Assembly: GCF_034555375.1 (NCBI RefSeq)
Contig: NZ_CP140706.1
Span: 4,393,001-4,457,000, forward strand
Direction of reading: 5' to 3'
DNA from: Pseudomonas sp. B33.4
GTDB taxonomy: Bacteria > Pseudomonadota > Gammaproteobacteria > Pseudomonadales > Pseudomonadaceae
Length of the DNA stretch: 64,000 bases
Below the pieces are notes generated by a model. That model searched no databases. It saw only the letters and a list, made by a program, of their open reading frames with translations, and was not told the origin of the DNA. The translations under genes were made by a program, and so were the position numbers. This document shows, one piece after another, positions 8,914 through 16,333 of this stretch (position 1 is the stretch's first letter; each line of letters starts with the position of its first letter).

Positions 8914-9181
8914 TTGCGCAAACTCAAAGTAACTCGCAGGCGCACCAGAACGGCGCAAAACAGCCACACCACCTAGATCGACGCACTAAAAAAGCGCACA
9001 ACTAAGCACCCCTGTTATTTCGCTCCTTATCATCCGGACGCGCGTAACACAGCCTGTCCCGAGGGCTCAAAACAAATCAATAAAAATATTATTCAGTAAC
9101 CAACTATATAAAATATATAGAGTTTTTAGTTTCGCCATCGCCGTTCTTTCGGATCTTTGAGTTTTTTTTAGTTTTCCCTAC

Positions 9182-9211
9182 TTGTCGTAAAAAAAAATTC
9201 GCTGTTATGCT
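9182..9211 (+). promoter_or_regulatory. Candidate sigma-70 promoter of the tblA/tabA operon
   Basis: TTGTCG and TATGCT (or TTATGC) are separated by 17-18 bp, with an A-rich spacer. Transcription would start near 9218, giving a leader of more than 300 nt before the metallopeptidase gene. Confidence 0.45.
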
Positions 9212-9249
9212 CCACGGCAAGCAGCGTGGTGCCCTGTGTGCCACACCTT

Positions 9250-9263
9250 CACATGGAATGTGA
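9250..9263 (+). promoter_or_regulatory. GGA-loop hairpin, possible RsmA/RsmE site
   Basis: The sequence CACAT-GGA-ATGTG folds as a perfect 5-bp stem presenting GGA, and a second GGA (CAAGGAAT) follows 14-16 nt later at the leader-peptide ribosome site. Exposed GGA motifs near ribosome sites are how Rsm proteins repress translation. The loop is one base off the ACANGGANGU consensus, so the assignment is tentative. Tabtoxin production in P. syringae is known to depend on LemA/GacS, which makes the site plausible. Confidence 0.35.
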
Positions 9264-9277
9264 TTCAAGGAATGTAT

Positions 9278-9352
9278 ATGGATATTCATCTGCCGGTCAT
9301 CTACCCGTCTTTATTGCTGCGCCGTCCAGTTGCCATCGCACCTGGACGTTAG
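9278..9352 (+). CDS. Candidate 24-residue leader peptide
   Basis: An ATG preceded by AAGGA at 6-nt spacing opens a 24-codon frame that ends in TAG at 9350. The peptide is rich in Leu, Pro and Arg (it contains SLLLRRPV and ends APGR). It lies in the long leader of the plus-strand operon, about 200 nt before the first large gene. I recognise no family. Its good ribosome site and location suggest a regulatory leader peptide or upstream ORF rather than a working protein. A five-codon frame (MRRDY) follows at 9431. Confidence 0.4.
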   Translation: MDIHLPVIYPSLLLRRPVAIAPGR

Positions 9353-9550
9353 TGCCAGCACGGCTATCGATCAGCCAGTCATTCCAGGTCAAGCCTAACT
9401 AATCAACGCACTTGGCGCGCTGTTACCGACATGCGCCGCGACTATTAGTCATGCGCGCCCGGAACATCGTCCAGTTAATGAGTCCGTGCTTGCTTGCGCC
9501 TGTTTGCAGGCTGAGTGGGCGCTGCCGTACATCAATAAGTAGAGGGAGTA

Positions 9551-10948
9551 ATGAGCGTGAATCGGTTCGACTATTCAGGCAATCTTGCCAAGGCCACCTC
9601 CTACCGCGGTTACCGCAGCCCTTTCTGGCCGCCGGCGAGCAACTACAACCTGACCCTGCTTGATCTTGCGCCGACGAACCCTCGTCAAGACGCTGCCTGG
9701 CAAGAACGACTGGATGCGCTGAAGGCCGCCATCGATGAGCAATGGCGCAGTGCCAAGCTCGATGGCGTGGCAGAACGCACACGTTTCAACAACCCCGGCG
9801 CCGTGGCGCAAGCCCTGCGCGCGCTGGAAAACGACCTCGAACGAGCTCATGATCGCCAAGCTGTACAGCTCAGGGCCAAGGCCATCGAATACGGCTACAG
9901 CGACGAGATACTCAAGACCCTGGCCGGCCTGCAAGAAGAGGTTTCCCTGGTCGCCGGGCAGATCGCTACCTGGTACGGCAAGCAACCGGGAGGACTGCCG
10001 ACAGCCTTTGGCTGCCGACGCAATCCGGCGCGACAACAGGACGTGGAACTGGCCATGAGCCTGGTGGATCAAATCCCCGCCTACCTCAAGCAGTTGCACA
10101 CCAACCTGCGCCTGGGGGAGTTGCCGGCCTTCGCCGCCACTGATGTTTTTTTCATGGCCGGTGAAGGCAATCTGCACCCCAAGCATGTCGCCTACTTCCT
10201 GCCCGAAGATGAAGGCGTCAAACGTTCGCCGTTCAAGAAAACCTACTACTTCGCCAATACCCACGCGGCCATGGTCGAGCATTTGGCGGCACCGCTGGCC
10301 CGGCAGTTCCTGTCAACCGGCAAACACTATGACCCGACTGGCGAACACCTGCGACGCATTCCTGCGTTGGGCGTGCTCAGCCATGAGCTGGGCCATTTCG
10401 TCCATCGCCCGGCCACCCAATACGGCCCGTTGAACACCCTTGACCGCTGGGCATCGGTGGTGCTGCAAGAGGTGGCAGCGGATGTCTACGGCATCCTCAT
10501 TCTTGCCCAGGTATGGGCGCCTGCCCTGCAGATTCCGCCCGAGCAGGTGCTCGAGTACTACCTGGGCGAATGTCTGCGCTACCTCAACCGCGGACTTGGC
10601 CTTTTTCCCGATTGCGACGGCATGTACCTGCAGCTGTCGTACTTCGTCCAGCTCGGTGCCCTGACCCTGCGCCAGGACGACCCGCAACATCCACAACTGG
10701 TGGTCGATCACGGCGCCCTGCTGGCCGGTTTGCGTTCGCTGGCCAGAGTGCTGGCGGATGCCCTGCTCGGCGGCGACCCTGATGCCGCCGCTGCCTTTTA
10801 CCAGTGCTACGGACCCGCTCGGCCCCAGCCGTTGCAGGCACTGGTTGCTGCGCTGGCCAACGCGCCGGCGCAGTCCATCGAATACGTGCAAGAGCCTGTG
10901 CGTGTACCCACGGACTGCGACGCAACTCGCGCGCAAGTCCGACTCTAG
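9551..10948 (+). CDS. HExxH metallopeptidase-like protein of the beta-lactam cluster
   Basis: The 465-residue protein has no signal peptide or membrane segment. It carries a zinc-metallopeptidase motif HELGH (VLSHELGHFVH, near residue 280) and, about 30 residues later, LQEVAADVYG, whose Glu could be the third zinc ligand as in gluzincins. The N-terminal half contains a charged helical stretch. It is the first large gene of the plus-strand operon, 16 bp before the methyltransferase gene. The P. syringae cluster includes a zinc peptidase (TabP) that releases tabtoxinine-beta-lactam; this gene is one candidate for that role, the M20 protein at 14962-16137 the other. The absence of an export signal argues against a periplasmic enzyme, so no symbol is given. 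Confidence 0.75.
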   Translation: MSVNRFDYSGNLAKATSYRGYRSPFWPPASNYNLTLLDLAPTNPRQDAAWQERLDALKAAIDEQWRSAKLDGVAERTRFNNPGAVAQALRALENDLERAHDRQAVQLRAKAIEYGYSDEILKTLAGLQEEVSLVAGQIATWYGKQPGGLPTAFGCRRNPARQQDVELAMSLVDQIPAYLKQLHTNLRLGELPAFAATDVFFMAGEGNLHPKHVAYFLPEDEGVKRSPFKKTYYFANTHAAMVEHLAAPLARQFLSTGKHYDPTGEHLRRIPALGVLSHELGHFVHRPATQYGPLNTLDRWASVVLQEVAADVYGILILAQVWAPALQIPPEQVLEYYLGECLRYLNRGLGLFPDCDGMYLQLSYFVQLGALTLRQDDPQHPQLVVDHGALLAGLRSLARVLADALLGGDPDAAAAFYQCYGPARPQPLQALVAALANAPAQSIEYVQEPVRVPTDCDATRAQVRL

Positions 10949-10964
10949 ACAAGGAGAGACAGAG

Positions 10965-11660
10965 ATGACGAAGCCGATGCAGGACCTCCAACAGGTGACA
11001 GATTACTACGGCACCTCCCGCAAGTTTGGCGACAGCAACGCCACCATCTATGAAATATGGGAACAGGGTGGGGCCTTCAACGACTCGATTACGCCTTCTA
11101 CCTACAGCCCGGAATATCGCTCGCACCTGGGTCTCAAGCTGAAATCGCTCACCCAGGAAGGTGCAACGATTTTCTCCATTGGCTGCGGCAACGGATTTGT
11201 CGAGGGCGATCTGGTGGAGGCCAGACGTCAGGTCAGAGCCATCGACTTCAATGACGAAGCCGTGATCCTGAGTCGAAAAAAAGGCGTCGATGCGCACAAG
11301 GTTGACTTCTTCACGCTGGAGCCCGGCTCCCTCGCCGGGGTCAAGTCGGTCTACGCCGATGGCTTGCTGGGCCACCTCTTCCATCCCGAACTGGAACTCA
11401 AGCCGACCTTCGACAAGCTCAAGGAACTGAACCTGGACTCCGGCACGGTTCTGGTGTTCTCCAATGACTCGCCACGCGATCCCGAGGCGCTGTTTGCCGC
11501 CCACGATAAGGTCGATGGCTTCTGGTTCATTTCCAGGGACTATCTGCGTGATGCGCTGATCGAGGCCGGCTTCGAGATCCAGGAGTCGTACTACTTTCCC
11601 TACACGCGTCCGATCAGTGGCCTGCGCAATCGCACCATGTGCGTCGCTCTGGTGCCCTGA
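10965..11660 (+). CDS. tblA: SAM-dependent methyltransferase (TblA-like)
   Basis: A 231-residue class I methyltransferase-like protein. Motif I is IFSIGCGNGFVEGDL (near residues 68-82) and an acidic strand end follows at AIDFNDEAV. The start is set by AAGGAGAG 8 nt upstream. It precedes the LysA-like and DapD-like genes, the position known for tblA in P. syringae, whose transcription depends on LemA/GacS. A methyltransferase fits labelling data that trace one tabtoxinine carbon to the methionine methyl group. The exact substrate is not evident, and the tblA identity rests mainly on gene order. Confidence 0.75.
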   Translation: MTKPMQDLQQVTDYYGTSRKFGDSNATIYEIWEQGGAFNDSITPSTYSPEYRSHLGLKLKSLTQEGATIFSIGCGNGFVEGDLVEARRQVRAIDFNDEAVILSRKKGVDAHKVDFFTLEPGSLAGVKSVYADGLLGHLFHPELELKPTFDKLKELNLDSGTVLVFSNDSPRDPEALFAAHDKVDGFWFISRDYLRDALIEAGFEIQESYYFPYTRPISGLRNRTMCVALVP

Positions 11661-11696
11661 ACCCGTCCGCCCCTGCGCCGCGAGGAGAAACCTGCT

Positions 11697-12956
11697 GTGC
11701 CAATATCCGAAAGCTTTGCCCGACGTTTGCTCCCCCTGCTTGATGAGTTGACGACACGTTACCCGACGCCCTTTCATCTCTACGATGAGCGCGCCATCGT
11801 CCAGACTCATCGACGCGTCGCGCAGGCTTTCGCCGACAGCGCGTTTCGTCAGTACTTCGCGGTCAAGGCGCTGCCCACTCCGGCGATTCTGGCCCTGTTG
11901 CTCAAAGAGGGCAGCGGGCTGGATTGCTCCTCGCCGGTCGAGCTGATGCTGGCCGAGCGACTGGGTGCGCGGGGCGACGACATTGTCTTCACCTCCAACA
12001 ATACGGCGCTCGGCGAGTACCAGATGGCGTTGGACGCCGGAGCCCTGATCACCTTCGATGACCGCAGCATGCTCGACCGAGTGAAGACCTTGCCCGAAAT
12101 TGTAGGGTTTCGCGTCTCACCTCATGGGGTCATCGCCCGCTCGTCACAGATGGGCAATGCGCAACAATCGAAATTCGGCGTGCCCGATGCCGATCTGGTG
12201 CAAAGCTATCGCCAGGCCTACGACCTGGGTGCCCGACGTTTCGGGATCCACGGCATGATGTGCGCCAATGAGCTGTCACTGGAGGCTGCAGTGCAGGCCG
12301 GTGTGCAAGTCATCGAAGTGGCTGCGCGTGTAGCGCGCGAAGCCGACATCGAATTCGAGTACATCAATATAGGCGGAGGCCTGGGGATTCCTTACCGCAC
12401 CGATGACCAGGCACTGGATCTGGACGCCTACGCCGCCGCGCTGAAACAGGCGCTCAAGCAAGCCTTTCCGCGCAACACGCCGAAACTTCTGATGGAGTTG
12501 GGCCGTTTCATTACCGGCCCGCATGGGGTGTTGGTGTCGCGGGTGATCAACCGCTGCAGCAAAGGCCGGGAAATCGTCGGTCTCGACGCCTCGATGTCCG
12601 CGCTGATGCGTCCCGGACTGTACGGCGCCTACCACCACCTGACATTACCTTTCGCCGGGCAACGCCCCGAAGGCGTGTTCGATGTGGTGGGCGCGCTATG
12701 CGAAAACTTCGACAAGTTCGCCATCGATCGCCCTTTGCCGACGCCGGCCATCGGCGACCTGGCGCTGATTCATGACACGGGCGCCCACGGCCATGCCATG
12801 GGTTTTACCTACAACGGCCGGCTGCGCCCGGCAGAACTGATGTTGACTGACAACGGCGATGTCGTGGAAATCCGTCGCGCGGAAACCTTCGACGACCATA
12901 CCGGCCCGGTTCAATGGCAACCCGTCGACGTCTTCAACCCTCACAAGGATCGTTAA
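11697..12956 (+). CDS. tabA: Diaminopimelate-decarboxylase-like PLP enzyme (TabA)
   Basis: A 419-residue fold-type III PLP decarboxylase of the LysA family. The Schiff-base lysine is Lys57 in YFAVKALPTP, the phosphate-binding loop is INIGGGLGIPY near residue 225, and the C-terminal active site contains GALCENFDKF and HDTGAHGHAMGF. The start is a GTG at 11697 with GAGGAGA upstream. The stop abuts the next start (TAAATG). TabA is a LysA-like protein required for tabtoxin production in P. syringae and distinct from housekeeping LysA. Here it sits beside DapD-like and DapC-like genes and would act on a modified DAP-pathway intermediate. Confidence 0.9.
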   Translation: MPISESFARRLLPLLDELTTRYPTPFHLYDERAIVQTHRRVAQAFADSAFRQYFAVKALPTPAILALLLKEGSGLDCSSPVELMLAERLGARGDDIVFTSNNTALGEYQMALDAGALITFDDRSMLDRVKTLPEIVGFRVSPHGVIARSSQMGNAQQSKFGVPDADLVQSYRQAYDLGARRFGIHGMMCANELSLEAAVQAGVQVIEVAARVAREADIEFEYINIGGGLGIPYRTDDQALDLDAYAAALKQALKQAFPRNTPKLLMELGRFITGPHGVLVSRVINRCSKGREIVGLDASMSALMRPGLYGAYHHLTLPFAGQRPEGVFDVVGALCENFDKFAIDRPLPTPAIGDLALIHDTGAHGHAMGFTYNGRLRPAELMLTDNGDVVEIRRAETFDDHTGPVQWQPVDVFNPHKDR

Positions 12957-13787
12957 ATGAGTAACCGTGAATTGATTGAAGAAGCTTTTGAACGGCGTTC
13001 GCAACTGACGTCTGCCGAGCTGCTGGCGCTGGTGCCAGTCATCGAAGACGGCCTCGCCAGACTGGAAAGCGGTGAACTGCGCGCAGCGCGCCTGGAAGAA
13101 GGCCAGTGGGTCGCCGATACGTTCGTCAAGAAACTCATCCTGCTGTCGTTCCTCACCCGCGAAAATCATGTGGGCGAAACCGCTCCATGGCGGCCGAAAA
13201 GCTACGACAAACTGCCCCTCAAATTCGAGCACTGGAATGATGCCGCGTTCCGCGATGCACGTATCCGCGTAGTGCCCGGCGCGGTGGTCCGGGCGGGCGC
13301 ATACATTGCTCCAGGTGCGGTGCTGATGCCCTGCTTCATCAACATCGGCGCCTACGTCGGCGAAGGCACCATGATCGATACCTGGTCGACCGTCGGATCC
13401 TGCGCTCAGGTCGGCGCACGTTGCCATATCTCCGGTGGCGTGGGTCTGGGCGGCGTGCTCGAACCGATCGGCAACAACCCCGTGGTCATCGAGGACAACG
13501 TGTTCATCGGTGCCCGCAGCGAGGTCGCCGAGGGGGTGATCGTGCGCAACGGTGCGGTGATTGGCATGGGCGTCTATCTTGGCGCCTCGACCCCGATCAT
13601 CGATCGCGCAACCGGCGACGTGCGCTTCGGCGAAGTCCCGGCCAATGCAGTGGTGATCGCCGGCAACCGCGCCGACCCGAAATTGCCGGGCGTATCCCTG
13701 GCCTGTGCGGTGATCGTGAAATATGTCGATGAGCGCACTCGATCAAAAACCTCACTCAACGATCTGGTCAGAGAGCTCAGCCGATGA
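12957..13787 (+). CDS. tabB: DapD-like tetrahydrodipicolinate N-acyltransferase (TabB)
   Basis: A 276-residue left-handed beta-helix acyltransferase. It has an N-terminal helical domain, a hexapeptide-repeat core (for example GAYVGEGTMIDTWSTVGS and GNNPVVIEDNVFIGARSEV) and the DapD-type C-terminus GVSLACAVIVKYVDERTRS. Length matches succinyl-CoA:tetrahydrodipicolinate succinyltransferases. TabB of P. syringae is this type of protein and catalyses the entry acylation of the tabtoxinine branch. It is coupled at both ends: the start follows the tabA stop directly, and the stop overlaps the aminotransferase start as ATGA. Confidence 0.92.
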   Translation: MSNRELIEEAFERRSQLTSAELLALVPVIEDGLARLESGELRAARLEEGQWVADTFVKKLILLSFLTRENHVGETAPWRPKSYDKLPLKFEHWNDAAFRDARIRVVPGAVVRAGAYIAPGAVLMPCFINIGAYVGEGTMIDTWSTVGSCAQVGARCHISGGVGLGGVLEPIGNNPVVIEDNVFIGARSEVAEGVIVRNGAVIGMGVYLGASTPIIDRATGDVRFGEVPANAVVIAGNRADPKLPGVSLACAVIVKYVDERTRSKTSLNDLVRELSR

Positions 13788-14965
13788 CCCCCGCAGGCAA
13801 TGCCTTCGCCAGACTGCAAAGCCTGCTGGATGACCTGCCGCCCGCGACCGGGCAGCCGGTCATCGCCCTGCACCTGGGCGAAACCCGGCTTGGCGACCCG
13901 ACGCCATTGCTGGCACCACTGTGCGAACTCGACCAGTGGACGCGCTACCCGCCTCTGCCCGGCACTCCCCAATTGCGCGAAGCCTACAGTGGCTGGCTAC
14001 GGCGTCGCTTCGGCGCTGGCACCTGTCTCGATGAAGAGCGTATCGCCATCGAGCCTACGCCCGGCACCAAACAGGCCGTCGCGACTTGCATCGCCCTCGC
14101 CGTGACACGCGCACGGGCACGTGGCGTGAAAGCACCGGTGGTGGTCCTGCCCAATCCGTTTTATCCGACCTATGTCGCCGCCACCGATGCCGCCGGTGCG
14201 CAAGCGCTGTTTTATGACGTGAACGACGCTGACCTGTTGGCCAGCCTCGCCCGCCAACTGGATCAGGCCGGTGACAGCATCGCGGCGCTGGTGCTGTGCA
14301 ACCCCGGCAATCCGCTTGGCAACATACTGCCTGCAAGCACATTGATCAGCCTCAGCCACATAGCCTTCCACGCCCAGGCGACGTTATTGGTCGACGAGTG
14401 CTACACCGATCTCGTCCCGCACTCACCACCCCCCGGCTACCTCAGCCTGGTGGAAGCCGATGCGGTTGCGTCCTGCCCGTTCGTGGTTCTACACAGTCTG
14501 TCGAAGCGCTCGGCGGCGCCGGGTTTGCGCAGTGGTTTCATTGCCGGCGATCCGTCTAGTGTCGCCGCTTATGCCGGCTTCAACCGCAGTTGCGGGGTCT
14601 CGCTGGCCTGGCCGGCGTGCAGCGCCAGCGCAGCGCTTTGGCACGACGAAACGCATGTGCAGCGTCAGCAACAGGCACTCCAATGCAATTGGGACCTGGC
14701 CGATGAGTACCTCGCCGCAGTGCCCGATTACCGGCGCGCCGATGCCGGTTTTTTCTTGTGGCTGGCGGTCGGCGATGGTGAAGGGATCGCGCGCCGACTC
14801 TGGAGCGAACAGGGTTTGCGCGTGATGCCCGGTCGCTACCTGTGTCATGAAGACGCCGAGGGCAGCAACCCCGGCAAAGCGTTCGTGCGCATTGCACTGG
14901 TTCATCAGGAACCGGTCATGCGCCAGGCCCTGCTGCGCCTCAGGGCCGGGCTTGCAGGTCGTTAA
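13784..14965 (+). CDS. tabD: PLP aminotransferase, class I/II, DapC-like (TabD-like)
   Basis: A 393-residue fold-type I aminotransferase. The PLP lysine is Lys241 in HSLSKRSAAPGLRSG, with NPGNPLG near 173-179 and the cofactor aspartate in VDECYTD near 204. It resembles the DapC branch (succinyl-DAP aminotransferases) and would follow the TabB reaction by converting the acylated keto acid to an amino acid. The tabD name is by order and function. The gene ends the operon: its TAA overlaps the stop of the convergent M20 gene within a GTTAAC palindrome, leaving no room for a terminator between them. Confidence 0.82.
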   Translation: MTPAGNAFARLQSLLDDLPPATGQPVIALHLGETRLGDPTPLLAPLCELDQWTRYPPLPGTPQLREAYSGWLRRRFGAGTCLDEERIAIEPTPGTKQAVATCIALAVTRARARGVKAPVVVLPNPFYPTYVAATDAAGAQALFYDVNDADLLASLARQLDQAGDSIAALVLCNPGNPLGNILPASTLISLSHIAFHAQATLLVDECYTDLVPHSPPPGYLSLVEADAVASCPFVVLHSLSKRSAAPGLRSGFIAGDPSSVAAYAGFNRSCGVSLAWPACSASAALWHDETHVQRQQQALQCNWDLADEYLAAVPDYRRADAGFFLWLAVGDGEGIARRLWSEQGLRVMPGRYLCHEDAEGSNPGKAFVRIALVHQEPVMRQALLRLRAGLAGR

Positions 14966-16137
14966 CGTTCGACGGGCTGCAGGCGTTGGCGGGCCAGCGC
15001 GACCCAATAGGCAACGCCCAGTGGCATGATCTCGTCGTTGAAGTCATAACGCGGGTTGTGCAACGAGCAGCCGCCTTCAGCAGAGCCATTGCCAATCCAG
15101 ATGTAAGCGCCGGGTTTGCGCTCGAGCATGAAGGCGAAGTCTTCTCCGGTCATGCTCGGTGCGACCCCGGTACCCACGTTTTCGCGGCCCGCCACAGCAC
15201 TGGCGGCAGCCACGCAATGGTCCGCGTGCTCGGCACTGTTGATCAGCGGCGGCGAGCCAAACTCGAAAAACTTCAGCGACGCTCGAACCCCCATCCCGGC
15301 GGCCAACTGCTCGACCATCTCGGCCATTCGACGCGATGCGATCTCGCCGGCCTCGGGGCGGAAGTAACGCATGGTGCCGCCCAGCCGTGCAGTGTCGGGC
15401 ACAATGTTATGGGTATCGCCGGAGTGGAACTGAGTGACACTGAGAACCAGCGCATCGGCAGGGTCGATATTGCGCGAGACGATGCTCTGTAACGCGGTCA
15501 CCAAATGGGCCGCGGCCAGCAACGGATCGGCGCCCTGGTGAGGCATCGCCGCATGGCAACCACAACCGCTGACAACCATTTCGAACGGCCTCGCCCCCGC
15601 CATCGCCGCACCGTGATGAACCACGAATCGACCGGTCGCAAGACCGGGCCAGTTGTGCAGACCGTAGACGCACTCAGCGCGAAATTTCTCGAACAGGCCC
15701 GCCGTCATCATCGCCTTCGCACCCGTGCCGATTTCCTCGGCCGGCTGAAACACCAGATGAACCTTGCCGGCGAAACTGCGATCTGCCGCCAGTCGGCTGG
15801 CAGCGCCCAACAGCATGGCGCTATGGCCGTCGTGGCCACAGGCATGCATCCAGCCGTCGTGGACTGAGCGATGGGCGAAGGTGTTTTCTTCCTGGATGGG
15901 CAGCGCATCCATGTCGGCGCGCAGTGCTATCTCGATACCTGGTTGCTCGCCTTCGATGGTGGCGACAACACCCGTACCGCCGATGCCGATATGCGGTTGC
16001 AAATCAAAGCTGCGCAATACTTCTGCGATGAAGGCGCTGGTCTTGCGCTCGGCAAAACCCGCTTCCGGATGTTGATGCAGCCAGCGACGCCAACCGATCA
16101 TTTGTTCCTGCAGTGCGAAATCCGTTTCCGATGCCAT
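14962..16137 (-). CDS. M20 family amidohydrolase (HipO/AbgB-like)
   Basis: A 391-residue metallo-amidohydrolase of the N-acyl-amino-acid hydrolase type. It starts with WRRWLHQHPEAGFAE, carries the zinc motif HACGHDGHSAMLLG, the catalytic FQPAEEIGTGAKAM and the C-terminal GEDFAFML. The start at 16137 has AGGA upstream; a longer frame to 16350 lacks support. It converges on the plus-strand operon and may be part of it functionally: a DapE-like deacylation is needed if TabB adds an acyl group. It could instead be the peptidase that releases the toxin. Its separate orientation leaves both open. Confidence 0.82.
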   Translation of the reverse strand: MASETDFALQEQMIGWRRWLHQHPEAGFAERKTSAFIAEVLRSFDLQPHIGIGGTGVVATIEGEQPGIEIALRADMDALPIQEENTFAHRSVHDGWMHACGHDGHSAMLLGAASRLAADRSFAGKVHLVFQPAEEIGTGAKAMMTAGLFEKFRAECVYGLHNWPGLATGRFVVHHGAAMAGARPFEMVVSGCGCHAAMPHQGADPLLAAAHLVTALQSIVSRNIDPADALVLSVTQFHSGDTHNIVPDTARLGGTMRYFRPEAGEIASRRMAEMVEQLAAGMGVRASLKFFEFGSPPLINSAEHADHCVAAASAVAGRENVGTGVAPSMTGEDFAFMLERKPGAYIWIGNGSAEGGCSLHNPRYDFNDEIMPLGVAYWVALARQRLQPVER

Positions 16138-16333
16138 CCTGACGTTCCTGTCCCTGGAGCTGCTCTGAGTCGCCACACTATTCTGTGTCATTGAACTTCG
16201 CAACTGGCACGGATGCACGTCATGAACACTGCCGCAGGGTGAGCTCACCACGCTTATGTGGGCGTCGGGCTTACCCGCTCCTGCAGGGTTTGGTGGTGGA
16301 TGCCGATTCGCCTGCAACCACCACCCTTCGGGT

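Noticed and set aside
9412..9663. An 83-codon frame crossing from the leader into the metallopeptidase gene
   Set aside because: No ribosome site, and it overlaps the real gene in another frame. The upstream 24-codon frame is better supported.
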